Counted from the first letter of the stretch, positions 1-15,010 are shown. The stretch is 64,000 nt of DNA from Solea solea (GCF_958295425.1 NC_081140.1:13699087-13763086), one strand, 5' to 3'. A program made the numbers and translations. Notes: generated by a model from the letters alone, not told the origin.

Positions 1-1800
1 GTTTCAGACACTTTTCTTACCGGGACATACTGGTGCCGTGCATCTCTAATTTAGTCAAATCTAGTTTTTGTAAAATTTTATTTTCTAATGTCAGGTCATA
101 AAATAAAACGGATAAATAAAGCACAAATAAAATCATCTTCAGTACTTTCACTATGAACTAGTCTTCGCACAGTTTCCTACAGCTAACTAGTGAAGATGAT
201 TATGACCACGATGACCGAGAACCTTCATAGACGTGTGTACATTCCTCAGTCTTTCCCTCCTGTTTTGCTGGTGTGTGTTTCACTCACTGACGTTCACACA
301 TGCAGCCACTGCTGTGTTTTACTCAGGATTTGACCTTGATAAAGCCATAATATCCACCTCATTCCTTTCCCCCATAATACCTTGCGTGATTTATGGGGGC
401 GACTTCTGGTGCGTCCTGTCTCTGAAGCAGAACTGGTGTTTCCCACGGTGACTGGACTTTAATCACAGAGAGCGACTGTGAAATTTAACATGTGGGAACA
501 TCACCTGTCACACCTCGAAAAGGGATGCTGTGATCATAGATGTGTCCTCGTCTACACAGTCAGCTCTGCAGTGCTAAAGTGACACTAAAAGTGTCAATTT
601 AATACCAATTCTGATTAGGACAAAGTGTGTTACATTTAACTCCTTTAGTGTTTACTAGGCATTAATTATAAAGCATTAAATTACTGTTACCTTTATTCTA
701 GATATAGACTTGTAAATAATAATAAATGTAAAGGTGAAATGGGACTTTATTTAAAGGCAGACATATTGTCCTACATCACCAAGCCTGGTTTTGTGTTTCA
801 ATATCAGGTGATGTACAAACTGCGGGAAGCTTATGTATAGCAGGAACAGCACAAACCCACAGTTACGCAGACACAGCCCCCACCGCTGCTTTTTGCAACT
901 GGAGAGAACGACTGTAGCTTACAGGTGGAAATGATTCCACCTGGAATCATTTCTCCCACCGTGCCTCCAGGAATAAAGCAGATACTATATGCTTTAATAC
1001 TGCTCTAATGAATAACCAGGACTCCCCCGTTTGAAGCCGCTCGTCTGTCAGTCATGCAAACATTTCATAATAAAAGCCTTGTTTAGAAAAAAGATGAATG
1101 GATTCATGGATTCTGAAACGGTGAAGTGCCCAAATGGCTGGAAAAGCTGTGCCTGTTACATATGCTCTAGCAACACATGACAGTTATCTGTGATTTATGG
1201 AAAAGGATCCAGGTCTGGATAGCACAGCTCCTGGGTCCGCCATTTTATGACCCCTAGTATACATGTTGTAGCCTCTGGATGAACATGGTGCATTCTGCAC
1301 ATCGATATCTGCATGTTAATGGTTATTTAAAAACTGGGGACTGACTTTATTGCTTAGCTCTCATAAAACTGGTGAGGTGCAGCATTTAAGACAATTGCTT
1401 TTGTTCTCTCATCTCAATTAAATTTCATGAACACTGAAGTGCTCTGAGAGAGTTATTCATTACAACAGTTCACTAATGGTTTTGAATTACTTTTCATCTA
1501 TTATGTTAGCAGCTCATAGAATTGATTCTTTAATTGTCACAGTAACTGCCATCTCATTGTCCGAACATATACCAGATGGACACAACATATGTTCACAGAG
1601 AAAGATTTTTACTGACAGGATCTAATTTATTTTTTTTATTTTTTTTTACTGAATTATCATAGCTTTTGTTGCACCCATTGTTGGTTCTTGTGGAGTGTTC
1701 TCAATGAGGGTTTTAAATATCACGATTTTATGTTGTTGGGAGTATGTCATTTTAACTCCATAATAAAGGTTTTAGCTACGTACACTCAGTCTTGTATAAA

Positions 1801-2130
1801 GTTCCTTAAAGGGACACTGGAGTAAAAGGACAAGTATCTTAGCAGAAAATGACTTTGGTTTAAGTTGAAGTCACTTAAGTATAATATTACTTAAATCTTA
1901 AAATACATGACATTTAATGTACTTAAGTATCAAAAGTCATTTTATGATATAAAATGTACTTAAGAGTTTATTTGGTAGTAACGAGTAACAAAGACAGTCC
2001 GAGGAAATATAGTGGAGTAAAAGAACAAGTTGCTTGAAATATAAGTAACAAAGTTAAGTACAGATGCGTGAATTTTGAACTTAAGTACAGTAACACAGTA
2101 TTTGTACTTTGTTACATTACAGCACTGTGT
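1801..2130. repeat. ACTTAAGTA-rich interspersed repeat
   Basis: ACTTAAG recurs near 1873, 1920, 1957 and 2080, mixed with GGAGTAAAAG and GTAACAAAG/CTTTGTTAC motifs in both orientations. It resembles a class of non-autonomous dispersed repeats common in fish DNA; I cannot name the family. Confidence 0.5.
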
Positions 2131-5100
2131 ACATTCAGGGTAAATTATATTATTCAAGATTTAAACATTATGTTCAGTGGTGTTATAAAAGTGATCAGAT
2201 TGTACTGTCCCACACAGAACTTGAAATTCATTCATCATCACAAAGTGGTCTGAATATTTGACCTTATTTGAAACTTTCATCATTGGCCTAAGAACAGTTT
2301 CACTGGAGTTGTGAAGGTTGAATTCCTTATTCAAGTGCACCTCAACAATGATTGTTATGCCCTCACCAAACCAAACTTACTTTGGAATCTATTTGCAGAA
2401 ATGTTTGACCACTTTGCAGAAACTCACGAAGTAGGAGGATTAAAAGGCATGCTGCTATTGAAATGAAACACTTTTTAGAGCCAATTCGTTATTGCTTCAC
2501 TGAGAAAGATCAACATGAACTTGCACTCACAAACCAAGGAAACCCTACCAAGTGGATTTGGTTACCTGTTGTGTTGTGTTTTAGAGGTAATTTTAATGAC
2601 TTTTTGTAAAATTTGTTCTTGTTTGATATTCAGTAGTGTCAGGCTTGAACACAGTGTACAGAAATGCCCTTTATATTCACCCTTTGTCAAATCTGACTGA
2701 CGCCCCACACTAGAGGATAATTGGCCTGATCTTAGCTCGGTTCTGATCTTGCCCCTCCTACATCCGATTTGAACAGACCTTTATGGCCAAATTATCCTGT
2801 AGAACGCGGCAATAACCAAAGACAGCGAGTTGACCAGGAAACGGATACTTTTGTTTTTCGAACCATAACTTATACAAGCCAAGTTCATTGAATTCTTCTC
2901 AACCATGACTTCCTCCACAGTTTTTTACATTTCTGAAGTCGCGTTAAATCACACGAGTTTCTCTGAGATCCCAAATCCCTGGAATCTCCTCCCTGAAATT
3001 GTTTGATTAAACCCCAAGTGTGTGTTCCTGCGTCTTGACTGGATCATCTGCAGTAGTCTGTGCTTTCTCAGGATTAAAACATTGAAAATCTGTTACAAGT
3101 CTGTGGTCGCCCACATTTTTAAAACCACGTCAGATTTGAAAATCCTCTGGTGTGGGGCAGGCAGGAGGGAGCGTTTGTGTGTTCTACACTGGCAGCGCAG
3201 GGGCGGACGGGGACAAGAAGAGTTGAAACTTTCCACGGATGCTTCTTTGTGTTTTCAGTCATACTTCAACCTGTTTGAAATATGACTGAAGCGCTTCAAC
3301 TACAGCTCTAAGTTCCAAGGAATTAAACATCAATGAAACGTCCCCGGAAGCATATTGTCTAGACTTCTGTGGCCTCTCCATCAAAGTCCCAGCTGAATTT
3401 TAAAATACATAAATATGTGTGTGTGTGTGACGCACTTCTCCATGTCGTCATCTGCCGCACTGGAATAGGGATTAATGATGGTACATCATAAATGAATAAG
3501 TATTAAAATAAATTATCCTTATTATTATTAATAATGTGCGTTTAGCCTTCATTTGCAGAGACTGACTTTGTACTTGGAGACAAGGACAGTTCACTGTCCC
3601 TGCCCCCCTGCAGTCTGTGTTTGTGTGGAGGTTCCCAGGGGGATGAAATTGCAGTCACACTCACAGGAACAAGAGCAGGAAAGGTTGTGTTCTACACACA
3701 CACAATCGTGTCTTTTTAGTGCCCCCCCGCTCTCATTTTCAATTCAGGTGCCTTACTAAGCCCTTGAGCCAAATGTTTTATAAAAGTACAGGAGATGAGA
3801 GACATGTCAGGCACCCTTGCAGACTGATCATTTGAACTTGGAGGTATTGCTGATTACATCATGCTAATCACTCCGTGTGTTTTGTGTTGAAAGTGCAAAC
3901 CAATTAGAATGCAAGGTAATCACAATGTTTGGTAAACAGGAAGGCACGAGACAAAATGTTGTTTTCTCTCATGCTTCCTCACAGCGCCTATTTGGCACAA
4001 CATAAACTGTAAAATCAAAATTTGAATGTTATTTATGTTCCATCCGCTGTAGTTGCCTGATTTAGAATTTAGAAAATCAGTCATCAAATGATTTTGCTTC
4101 CTACAGTTACACGGCATTCTGACAGAGTGACAATAATTAACTTCCCAGTAGTCCTGGTTGTCTTTTGACCTGTTGGAACTCAAGGTTTTATTTTAACAAT
4201 GCTCGCACATATCGTGGGGGGAAAAATATTTTAAAAAAAGATTGTACTTTACTATTAATTATCTTCTGGAGGTGGCTTTAGGCTACAGCACTTTAAGAGA
4301 GAGATCCAGATATTTAGCCTCTGAAAGCTGCTTATCTCTTCGTGGGTGCAAGTCAGGTACACGTGCCTATCTTTGAATTACCTCTATATAAAAAAGGAGA
4401 CATTTTGATCAGACAGTCAGTGTCTGTAACAAGCACAGTGTAGACTTGCTGTACACCCACTTATATAGACACAAAATACAATCCTGACAATGCACCTTTA
4501 AAGTAAGAGTCACATGTTGCACATACTAGTATACGTTGTGATATTACACTGACAACATTTGGAAAGGCCTTCATTGATGTCACGTGATTTGAATGAGAAA
4601 GCATGATCACGTACAAATGGATCCACGTTAATAAAAATACAGTGATATTTAACTGAAATGCCATCTTCTCATCCATCTGTTGATCAGAGGCACTCTTCAG
4701 ATACAGTGTCTGTGGGAGCAGCAGGCTTCACTCTGATTTGGAATAAATGAAAACAAATCGGATTTGGTTCCCCTAATTAAATAGTTGCTGTTGTTCATTC
4801 CAAGAGAAATATGAGACACTTAGGGCCTCTGTCCACCAAGCACCTTTTTGTTTTTTTTATTTGCTCGGAGCAACACTCAGCAGATGCTTGGGGAAAGTGC
4901 TAGTCATGGTTCCTACTGTTGCTATGCGACAATATGAGAGTACTGGAAATACAAAGCTCTTTGGGTAAAATTAGTTTTTTCCTGTAATCACACATTGCCA
5001 CATTGACAAAAAAAATGTGCTCAGCTCTTAGTACGTTGAGAAGCAAACATCATTTTTTTTTTTCTGCAAACAAGACCTTTAGCAGAAGAGCTGCACTCAT

Positions 5101-6887
5101 TTCAAACATAGGACATGGTTCTTAGATTACTTCACCTTGTGCATCACTTGCTTTTTGTACAAATTAAATTTGGCATTAGTAGACATTAGTAGACAATGAA
5201 TAATGATCGACTTTTGACCCAAGTAGTTTAAAAGCAGCAGTTGACCAAAAAAAAATTACAGATGAACTGCACTTTTCTATCACAGCAGGCAAAGCACTTT
5301 TCAGTTTGCCTCACATTCACCCACCAGTGGTATTGGAGGGTGAATCCAATTGTGTAATGCCATGAAATGGCCATCAGAATTTTAGGAACAGTGTCTTGAC
5401 CGAAATGTTTGGATCGTATCTGTGGACAAACAAATTTAACCGGCTTGAGATTTATTTACATCTCAAAGGAGACTGCAAAATTTCTACTTCAAAATGTAAA
5501 GTACTGAGAGGAGCGGGGGGGAGTGGGGAAGCAGAAAAAGACAGAGGAGACGAGCAGGAGAGTGGAGTGGATAGAATGAGGAACAGCAAGGTGAGCAGTG
5601 AGACAGCAGGAGAAATGGTTGGTGGGATGTCATTTCCTCTGTTAAAATTACTGCTCCGTTTATCTTGTGAGCACACTCAATCACCGTGGACCCACTCAGC
5701 TGCAGCTACACATTATACCCAGTGATGAGGACCATAGGACATTGTATTAAGTAATAACGTTCATTCATTGTGGTTGTAAGGATGGCTCTGCAGAATTGTC
5801 CACAAATGCAGGTTTGCAGGTCAGAAGTTTCTGTCTCATTGTTGGCGTACACTGGGAAACCACATCCCCTCTCCCTTCACACTCTCTGTCCCTCTTTCTC
5901 TTCCTAAACACGACTTCTTGTTCAGTTCTGAAAGAATAAAAAAAAAATTCTAGGTGGAGAAATATTATCCTGCGAATTCCCCAAACAATACTGGAAATCA
6001 GACAAGTAACCTTCTTATCTGAGTTATCCGTCTGACTTGCGGCTTCTTAAGAGTGAACGACTACACTATTGTTTTGCTAAGCACAGCACGCCGGATGCAA
6101 CTAGACACAAATCCAAATCATTGCTGCTGCAAATGTTTCCAGGCATTGCTCCCTGAAAGAAACAAGAGATTTCTTCTTCTTTTTTTTTTCAGTGAATCTT
6201 TAAAAAAAAACCTGGAAAAATGTAGTTTAGGTGAAGAGATAAACACACATAATGAATCATAACTCGTGTCTAGTGTGAGCAAAGGATGAAGTGCCAATCG
6301 ATTTACAGTGAAGGGAATTGTTCAGCATGTCTGAGACTGAAGAGCTGCTTTACGATGCTTTAAGATGAAGAATAGAGACCGTACGTATGAACCAGCCCTG
6401 CACTGCTCACGCTTCTCCAGTAACATTATCAAATAGATGCCCTGTGGTTAGATTCCCTGTTGAATTACTGCATAAACATTTTACATTCTAAAACATACCG
6501 GCGTTCAAACAGGCCTGTATGCAAACCATGTCGAGCAAAAATGGCTTTATGCACCTGGGGGCTGTGGTCCCAAGTGTGGAATTGACAAGTAGGAAATATT
6601 TGAAGGGTTATGCACGGTTATACAAAACTGCAAGGAAAATAAAAAAGCATATCAAAAGAGAGCAGTGCAAGTGTGGCATGGCCGGCCACTGGAAAGCAGG
6701 TTCCTCTGTATGAGAGGAGATGAAAGCTCAGTACTTACATACACTATGAGCCAAGCATAGTGAGTGAGTTTCTCCTCCCTTCCTCACTTTCTTCTCTTTT
6801 CCTCCTTTTCCTCTCCCTTGTCTGCTGTGATGAATGGTTTTGATATTGGCCGTGTGTGCCTTTCTCTCCTTGCTCTGCATGCATGTG

Positions 6888-6889
<2 letters not shown>

Positions 6890-6927
<38 letters not shown>
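6890..6927. repeat. (TG)n microsatellite
   Basis: Uninterrupted TG dinucleotide tract of 38 bases in intron 2. Confidence 0.95.
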
Positions 6928-6928
<1 letters not shown>

Positions 6929-7021
6929 TGAATGACTGTGGTCATACTGGACAGGCCCGCAGGGCTTTAGCTACTGTTAGTAGTACTTAAAGATGACTGG
7001 AGTAAAAAGGCTCTCTGTCAC

Positions 7022-7112
7022 ATCTCTCTCACTCTCTCTCTCCCTCCCTCCCTCCCTCTCCTTCTCTCTCTCTCTCTCTCTCATACACACACACACACAC
7101 ACAGACACACAC
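7022..7112. repeat. Compound CT / CCCT / CA microsatellite
   Basis: CT dinucleotides and CCCT tetranucleotides pass directly into a CA tract (from 7085), followed by a short purine-rich GAGAGG stretch. Confidence 0.9.
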
Positions 7113-7327
7113 AGAGGGAGAGCGAGAGAAAGATTAGCCCTGCTTAAAGGGCTGTGTCCTAAGGGTATGCAGCACAGCACAGTGACAGGTGACATGTAGT
7201 TTCCCTCTCTCTCTCTCTCCCTCTCTCCCATCCTCCCTCCATCTATCTTTTATCTCTGTGGCTGCAGACCTTATTGGCGGGACAAAGCTTCTGCAGCACA
7301 TTGTCAATATTGTATAGTCAGCTTCAA

Positions 7328-7330
<3 letters not shown>

Positions 7331-7358
<28 letters not shown>
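7331..7358. repeat. (TG)n microsatellite
   Basis: 28-base TG tract. Confidence 0.95.
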
Positions 7359-7361
<3 letters not shown>

Positions 7362-9870
7362 ATACATGTGAGTGTGCAGGCATGTTCATGCTGTTAGCAG
7401 ATACGCTTTAAAGACACATTTTTGCCACAAGCTTCTTTTTTCCAGGTTCAGTATTACAAGGTTTATAACACGCTTCACTGAACACGGGTCCTAGGGACAT
7501 TTTTTTTTTTTTTTTAGTACTGTTTGCCTGATAAGAATTTGTTTTATTTCTTAAAGGGCAAGAGATTTGGAAATTTGGCACGCTTAGTGTAACTGCAGTC
7601 AAAAATGACTGTTTTCCATGATGACGCATCCATTTTCTGAATGTCACAAACCTACGTATTTACATAACAATGTCAGTGAAATGTGTAAAGCAGCCACTGT
7701 CAGTCTGCCGGCTGACTCATCGTTTGAAAATCTCAAATAAGTACCAATTTTTATTATCCAGTTTATAAGGCAAAAGATCATCTCATCCTGCTGTTAGTGG
7801 GCTGTAGTTTTCCAATGGTGCGTACAATTTTTATGCCAATTAAGAACTACTGTGGCCTGTTTTATGTGGTATTGTCACTGGAATATTTTTGCTTCATCTG
7901 ATAATGATGTCACAGGTGCATGTGCAGGTGTAAAATGCAGTACAACTCGTGATGGCGCCCACTGCGATTCCAGTAAACATCTAGAAAAGTCTGCATCTTC
8001 AGCAGTTTTGTGTGCATTATGTTTTTTGTCGTCTTGAAAGGGCAACTGAGCCCAACTCTTGTCCCTGTGTGTGATTGTCAGTGCGAGACGAGTCTGATGT
8101 GCCAAGTAATGTGCTGAGCTAAGATATATGAAGTAGAGACACTAATGAGATGTCACCAAAATGTGTTCATTTCCCCATGACTTTACAGAAAAGGAAAACC
8201 GAAGTGCTGATTGTTCATATTCATGGCTCATTGGACTGAGATAGCACTAGTCACAGCCAACATCAGTGTTCAGTGGTTTTTGCGTGTAATTCCCTTCCTC
8301 CACATTTCCTTGTCACGCTCCATTTTCACCGTTGACTAATGCAGAAATGCCACAACGTTGATATTGAGGTGTGAGTTTTGAAGAATTTACAGACCTTTAA
8401 AAATTAAATCAAAAATCAAAAGCACTTCAAAAACTAGATATTTAATATAATCGGCCTGGACTGTCTTACTATCATATACATTTTCTTGTGAAAAAACAAC
8501 GTGCAAAATTTAAAGCTACAGTGCATAACTTTGATGATTGTTGTTGTTGCTGATATTCTTCTGTTTCTGTTTGGTCTTAGTGAACAGAAAGGATGTAACA
8601 TTATTTGTTTTCTGTGTCAGGAAAGTCAGACGTGACTGAGGGAGTGTTTGTGTGTATACACGAGCGGAACAGGTCCAGCTTCTTTTATCTTTATATCAAA
8701 CTCCTGCACAGCTGGGTTAGTGACCAGTAGAATTCACTTCTGAAATTCTTTGCAGCACCTCGTTGTTTTCTGTCGTCCCCTTTACCTGTTGAAAGGAAGT
8801 GAATCACCTGTTTGCAATGTGGAAAAGTCGCCAAGTGACAGGAGACCTAAGCAACCCTATAATGAGCAATTCAGAGAGAGAGTCGTGTGGAGCTGATGGG
8901 CTTAATCAGCACTGTGTGAACTCATTTGACAAAGGATTAAATGTAACAGACGTTTATTTCTATTTTAAAGTCAAACACTCCTGTTTTAAAGCTCAGTTTG
9001 GAGTTGTCAGTTCATCTAACGTGTGTTTGTAGATGATTTAGGCACAAAAGTTTATATTTTATTTAACACATTGTGTCACGGATAATAGTGTTGTTACATG
9101 GTTTATTTGAGTGAAGTGCTGGCTCGATGTTATCAGTTATGTAGAGTGGGAGTCCAACACTCGACACGTGACCCCAGTCTTATATCTATGTACATATTGA
9201 GGATCAAAGCTAGTATTATCTATTATCTCCTCAGATTGGCCTATGTGATGACCTTCGAGGCAGAATAATATGTGTGTATGCTTTTTTTATTTGATGATCC
9301 TACTCACACACAGAAAGATATAGAGAGAGAAAAGAAGCTAAGGACTAATTTGTGTCCTTTTCCTGCTGGGCAACAATTGCTTCCTGCTTTTTTGTGTATA
9401 TTTGCTGTCAGTTTTCAGTCGCCCCTGCTTTCTCTGTGGTGTCTGCTTGGCAAAATCACTGCCATCAATGTCAGAGTCCCTACTCTCTTCCTTTCTTGCT
9501 CTTTCTTTCTCTCCTGCTCTTCCTTTTCAGAGGCTCCCCTCCCTCTGTGTGATGCAGTCTGGTGGGGGAAAAAAGGAAGATAGACAGAAAGCAGAGAGGA
9601 GGCAGACAGGGGGATGAATGGACTCATTCACAAGCACAGCAAACCTGACACACACACAGAAACAACACAACACACAGCACACAATACTCCCTCTCAACAA
9701 TCAGTGCCGTATCAATGGCACTATTTCAGCTCTTGTAAACCATGATCAGTGAACAGGATCAGATATGAAATCCATAAGGTGGCTGAACTCCTTTGCCAGG
9801 CTGTTGATTGACCAGGAGGGAAACTACATTTAAAAATGTTTATATATCGGGGGTTAAATTATGGAACAGT

Positions 9871-9905
9871 ATCCATCTATCCATCTATCCATCTATCCAT
9901 CTATC
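9871..9905. repeat. (ATCCATCT)n microsatellite
   Basis: Octamer built from ATCC and ATCT repeated about four times. Confidence 0.95.
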
Positions 9906-11920
9906 AGGTTAATCTTTATGAGCACACTTGAGGCCTGATGCCAGTGCTAACCCTTCATCAGTTACAACAGCATGCTGTCATGTCGGACATGATAAGTATA
10001 TCATATTAAACGAGCACCCATGAGTATGAGTATCTTACACAGAAACTACACAATTATTTAAACCCACAATATGTCATTTCTGCCACTAGGTGTCTCTCAA
10101 TCAAAACAGTAACAAAAAACGACAACAAAGCGGCTTTTGGTGACATTGGGACTCAGCGTAGATTCATGGAATTATTGTTCTGCCTGCCAAAGTGCTCACA
10201 CTTCACATGAAGAGCTTTGAGCTGAGTAGTCGTGATGCTTTCACCAAAAAATAAAGTCGCTTAACTAAAAAAATAAAAATAAAAGACAGCACAATGGCTA
10301 ACTAGCAGTAACAAATATTTCATTGAGAAGCTCAAGCAGATGACATCATTATGAGGTGACCTAAATGACACTAAATGTCTGCTAGTTTGACTAAAAATAC
10401 AGATTTCTATGGGTTAAGTGTTGCATATTACATATAGCTGTGATTGTGCTCTTTTCGGTGTCCTTGACTCAAAACACTTGTCTTTTGCTGTCAAAGCTCT
10501 GCTCTGTTCCTGCCTTTTTTTTGCCTGTGTGTTTATGAAATAGCATCCTAACTTGACATATATTGATCTGCTTAGGATGGCCGGTCAGTTGTTATCAAGG
10601 CTAAAAATAATTGTCCCTATTTACCGAGGAATGGGTGAAATTGATGTGGTTGCATAGATTGTTTCAGATCTAATATGAAATGTTATTGAAAAACAAATAA
10701 TTGCTCATTTTCAGTCAATTCATCATTTGTGTTTGCTTTGCCGCTGCCTCTGTATTATCAATATGATATTTGGTAAAATTCCCTTCGTACCTTCTCTTGC
10801 CCATATTTTTCTTTTTTTTTTATCTTTTGTTCCATTGTGCCGTAATCCATGTTATAAGATAGGAACAAATATGAAATCCATACAGGGTCTGAGGTCTCTG
10901 CTAGATATTGATCCCCAGAGTTTGTGTACATAATGCTTCTCTTTAGATGGTGTGCAGGTGCCATTGTCACATGACACTATTGTTTCAGTTCCTCTCAAAA
11001 GAAATCCTTCATGCGGGTGTGTTTCCATGGAGCACACTCATCGTAACCAACCAGCAATTTAGTTGTAGCTTTGTTGTTCTAAAGTATATAGCAAGAGCCG
11101 GAAACAGCATTTACTGCATTTTTGTGGTGGACAAAATTGAATTCATATTCACAAAAGCCTTTGTTGTGAGTTTTACTGTAGTGCTTTAAGTCCTTAGCCC
11201 CAATTTTACATTGTTTAAAAGCCCCATTTACTGTGCTGTCCCTGCTCTACTGCTGAACTCCATCCTTGATCTTTCATCTGTCTTTACAAATCCACTGGTT
11301 TGAAAAGCAGAGAGCAGCTATCAAACTCTCAAGGAAAATAGGCAGCCGGTGAGCAAGTACCATCCACCCTAGTAAGAGCTGAAATTACTGAAGCAGAGCA
11401 AGAGAGCTCTCCATTTATCTCCAGTGAATGTTCAACAAACTACAGCTTCTCAGAAACCCAAGAGTGGCTCATTTGAAGCGCCGCCCCTCACCAAACTTTA
11501 TGGGAAGATCATGCTGTGTCAGTCATTTTATTTATCTCACTCTCCTCTTTCACGCCTCTGTCAACTGCGATAGTGAACTATGTGAAACACCCAATTTTAT
11601 ACGTAGAATTGAGTTAGAATCAGTCCATTTTTTTGATTTTCAAAGCCTTAAAAGAAGCCTTTTGTGTTCATTAGGCAGGGATCTTGCGTTGCGAATGTTT
11701 CTACAGCAGCCCAGACTGACAAACCAGCCATACTAATAATGAATAAATAATGAATCATTTCTGGTACATGCAGGCCACCATAGTTCTCTGACGCGCATGG
11801 GAAAGGGAAGGGTGAGCAGAGGGGTATGTTTGTGACTGGATATTTAAGCTTAGCATTTAGCTTCCTGTGAAACTGTATTTGTTCAGTCATAAACTTGCTT
11901 TAATGGTTTAATGCCATTCT

Positions 11921-11940
11921 TTTATTTATTTATTTATTTA
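11921..11940. repeat. (TTTA)n microsatellite
   Basis: Five TTTA units. Confidence 0.9.
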
Positions 11941-13466
11941 ATCCCAAGAGGTCAAATTAATTAAGACAGGGTCAGTAAAATGTGTGTGCAACCTGTTACA
12001 ACTTCAACTTTAATGAACGTGGTTTACAATCTTCCAGGGCACATATTTGTTGTTAGACGTACAAAGACTGACATAAATGTTTTTGGCGGCCTCAGGGAGA
12101 ACTGATTAATTTTTGCCATTTGGAACAAATGTGCCAGATATGTCACAGATAATTTGTCATTCATGACAGATAGAGTAATTGGTGAAAAACTCAGCATCTG
12201 TCCCTGCATCCTTTGCCTCTTTTAGCTCCGTGCAGCGACTCAAATATGGTCCAATATTCACTCATTTCTGCTATCTGACTTGGCCACTTTCTCTTCCTCG
12301 GTTCCTTTGATAAGGATCTTTTCGGTTTCTTTGCTGTCCTGATGTTCTCACTGAGAATACTAAGCTCGGTTTTTCTTACAGCAAGCGGCTAACTCAGTAC
12401 ACCAGAGTTATTGGAAAACATTATGTTTGAAAACCACTGTGGCAATGACAGACACACAATTATTCGTTTCTGCACCATTTAATGATGATCAGTGATCCCA
12501 CTGATACCAGTTTGAGTGTATTATCAAACGACTTGGCTTTTATTTTAGCATCCTGGACACTATTTGTTTCATGGTGCATTTGGACAAATCAGTCTGACAA
12601 GTTAATTTACTCATTTTTGGAATCAGCAAACTCAAATTAGGCCAATTATCGTTTTAAGAAGCTGACCATCCTCCTGGAAGTCTTTCTTTGAATCGGTTGT
12701 TCATAGAGTTCAGTGTTTTTAAAAAAAAAAAGAAACTGTGTCTCCTCAGAAATAGTCGAAAACGACACAGTGTCATTAGTTTACCGTCGCCACAATTATA
12801 CTGATAAATAAAACAATAAATGAAACAATTTTCCCATAAGCCTAAGAAAAGGTTATTGTAATTAGGAGCAAAATGTGCCCACATTGCAGTACTCTGGCCC
12901 TGCATACATTTGTTCTTGCAAAGGGAATACAATATATTTGTAAGAGAAATCTGACGGTGTGTGAGCCAAATGCTGCAAAGCTTTTAGTCCGGCAGCCCAA
13001 TTACAATGAAACATTAAAATAATAGTAAAAGTAATAGTATTTTAGCATGTGTTTAGGAATTCCACTGTAAAGTATCCATCTGACTTTTTTACTTTTTGAA
13101 AATATAATTCAGACTTTGTGTAAATCTGTTTTTTCACTTTTGTTCACTTTCACTCTGCTACAGAGAGATACTTGGTTCTGTTACTGTTGCACTAGTTAGT
13201 GTAAAGATTGACCCATCCTATCTACAGCACACCTAGTGTGTTTCAGCTTGCTGTGTGTCAGGCCGTGTTATTAAAATCACCTCGTCCTCTCCTCCATCTC
13301 GTTCATAAATCAAGTGATTCAAACAGCTGTGCATACAGTGAGCAATAGGTTATACTGATAAGCCGGATTGAAAACGCAAACTACATCAAATAAAGCACTC
13401 GTTCCTTTGTCATGTTTTACGGGGTTAGTTTTCATTTATAATGTCTTGAAAAATAAAACAGCGTTA

Positions 13467-13565
13467 TCATCCATCCATGCATCTTTTACTGCTTTTTCCT
13501 CCACATGAGGGTCACGGGGGGGTTGCTGTGCCAATCTCAGCTGACATAGGATGATAGGGGTTGTA
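13467..13565 (-). repeat. SINE-like family, 3'-end fragment
   Basis: Begins with ATCCATCC and matches the 3' end (minus strand) of the element at 30043-30389, including the TTTACTGC...CCTCCACATGAGGGTC region. About 100 bp, 5'-truncated. Confidence 0.65.
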
Positions 13566-14986
13566 TAAAATGTTATAACATAAGCTACTGTACCTGGTCT
13601 GAATACATGGCTGTTTCTACATTATAAGTCTCAGTATCAGATGTGCATTTCCCTCTGCCACATTAGAACCTGTTACCAGTATTAATGCTGTGGCGGACTG
13701 GTGTCATGTTACTTTTTAATGTATGTTCTTGTTATTGTTCCCCTATATGTTCATATTATGCGACCACAGGGAAGCACATTGTGAGAAGATATTGCACACT
13801 GAGAGACAAAGTGATATGGACATGATTAAGATGCCTTTCTAAATGCACACGTGCAAAGGAAATAAATCAGATCGAGGCAGAGAGCTGCAGGGGAGGCTGC
13901 TTGAGAAAGATGGAGACTGGATAAACTATGTGCAACACTGCAGAGTAATCTGTATGAGGAAAGATGGGTTCTTCAAACGGGCAAGCAATTAAGGACCCGA
14001 AAAAAATTGTGCATGAAAAGTCAAACATATTGAGATGCTGGGAAAAACAAGTGAGGGGAGTAATGAAGGCGAGAGGTAAAGAACGTCCCAGGAGACCTAT
14101 TGTGTCCGATGCTTTTACTGTGGTGATGATGCACCATGCCGCTGGTCCTCTCCTCTCATTAAAATTTTATGAAGCAAGCTTAGCATATGTTTTATTACAA
14201 TGACGCCACTGCCTGGCACATTCCAACCTTGCGGCGAGGTGGTGTTGGTGAAGTGGGCTGCAGTGAAACATGCCCATTGGGTCATACATTAGAAAGCGAT
14301 ACATGGAACAAAAAAAGAAGGGGCAAGTCTGAGAGGCAAAGTCAGAATTAGAATGACATACATTGCTCTGGGTCTGTGTGTGTCTGAATTATGGCTGCAT
14401 GTCCTTGCATTGTTAAGAATAGGAAGGAAGGATTGTCAATATTTCCATTAGTTTTGATGGTGAAAAATACAAATTGCAAAAAGGTGATGTCACAAACTGC
14501 ATCTAGGCTTTAAAAGTGTTTAAAAAGTCAAAAAGTCAAAAAGCTCAGAGCTCAAGTTAGCACTGAGCTGCACCCCTGAATGTTTGTCTTTTTTTGATTT
14601 TTGCCAAAAACGGGTGATAACAAAAACTAATTAATTGAAATCGAGGGAACTGCATTTGCAGTGACACTGTTGTCAAAGAAATGCAATTGTATTTTGATTT
14701 TCATTTGTCCTTAGACAGTTTAATGACATAATTTCCCAGAGCCATTTTTCTCCGGAAAGCTGCCGTCATAAATGCCAAGTATGATTTTCCCTGCGTGTTT
14801 CAATTTTAATATCTGCCCCTGCTTTCTATTTGCTACACATCTTGTCATCCCCTTGTTACTTTGGTTGTGGGTGATTCTTTCCCTAACTTCTGAGCACTTA
14901 ATTACAGTGTCAGCTTCAACGACTGGGCATAAACATCATGTATATTAGACTGAGTTAAATATAGCACCTGTCGTTATGTAGTTTGT

Positions 14987-15010
14987 CACACACACACACA
15001 CACACACACA
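14987..15010. repeat. (CA)n microsatellite
   Basis: 24-base CA tract in intron 2. Confidence 0.95.

Noticed and set aside
6890..7358. Repeated TG and CT blocks as a possible CRISPR-like array
   Set aside because: They are simple microsatellites without spacers, in a vertebrate gene.
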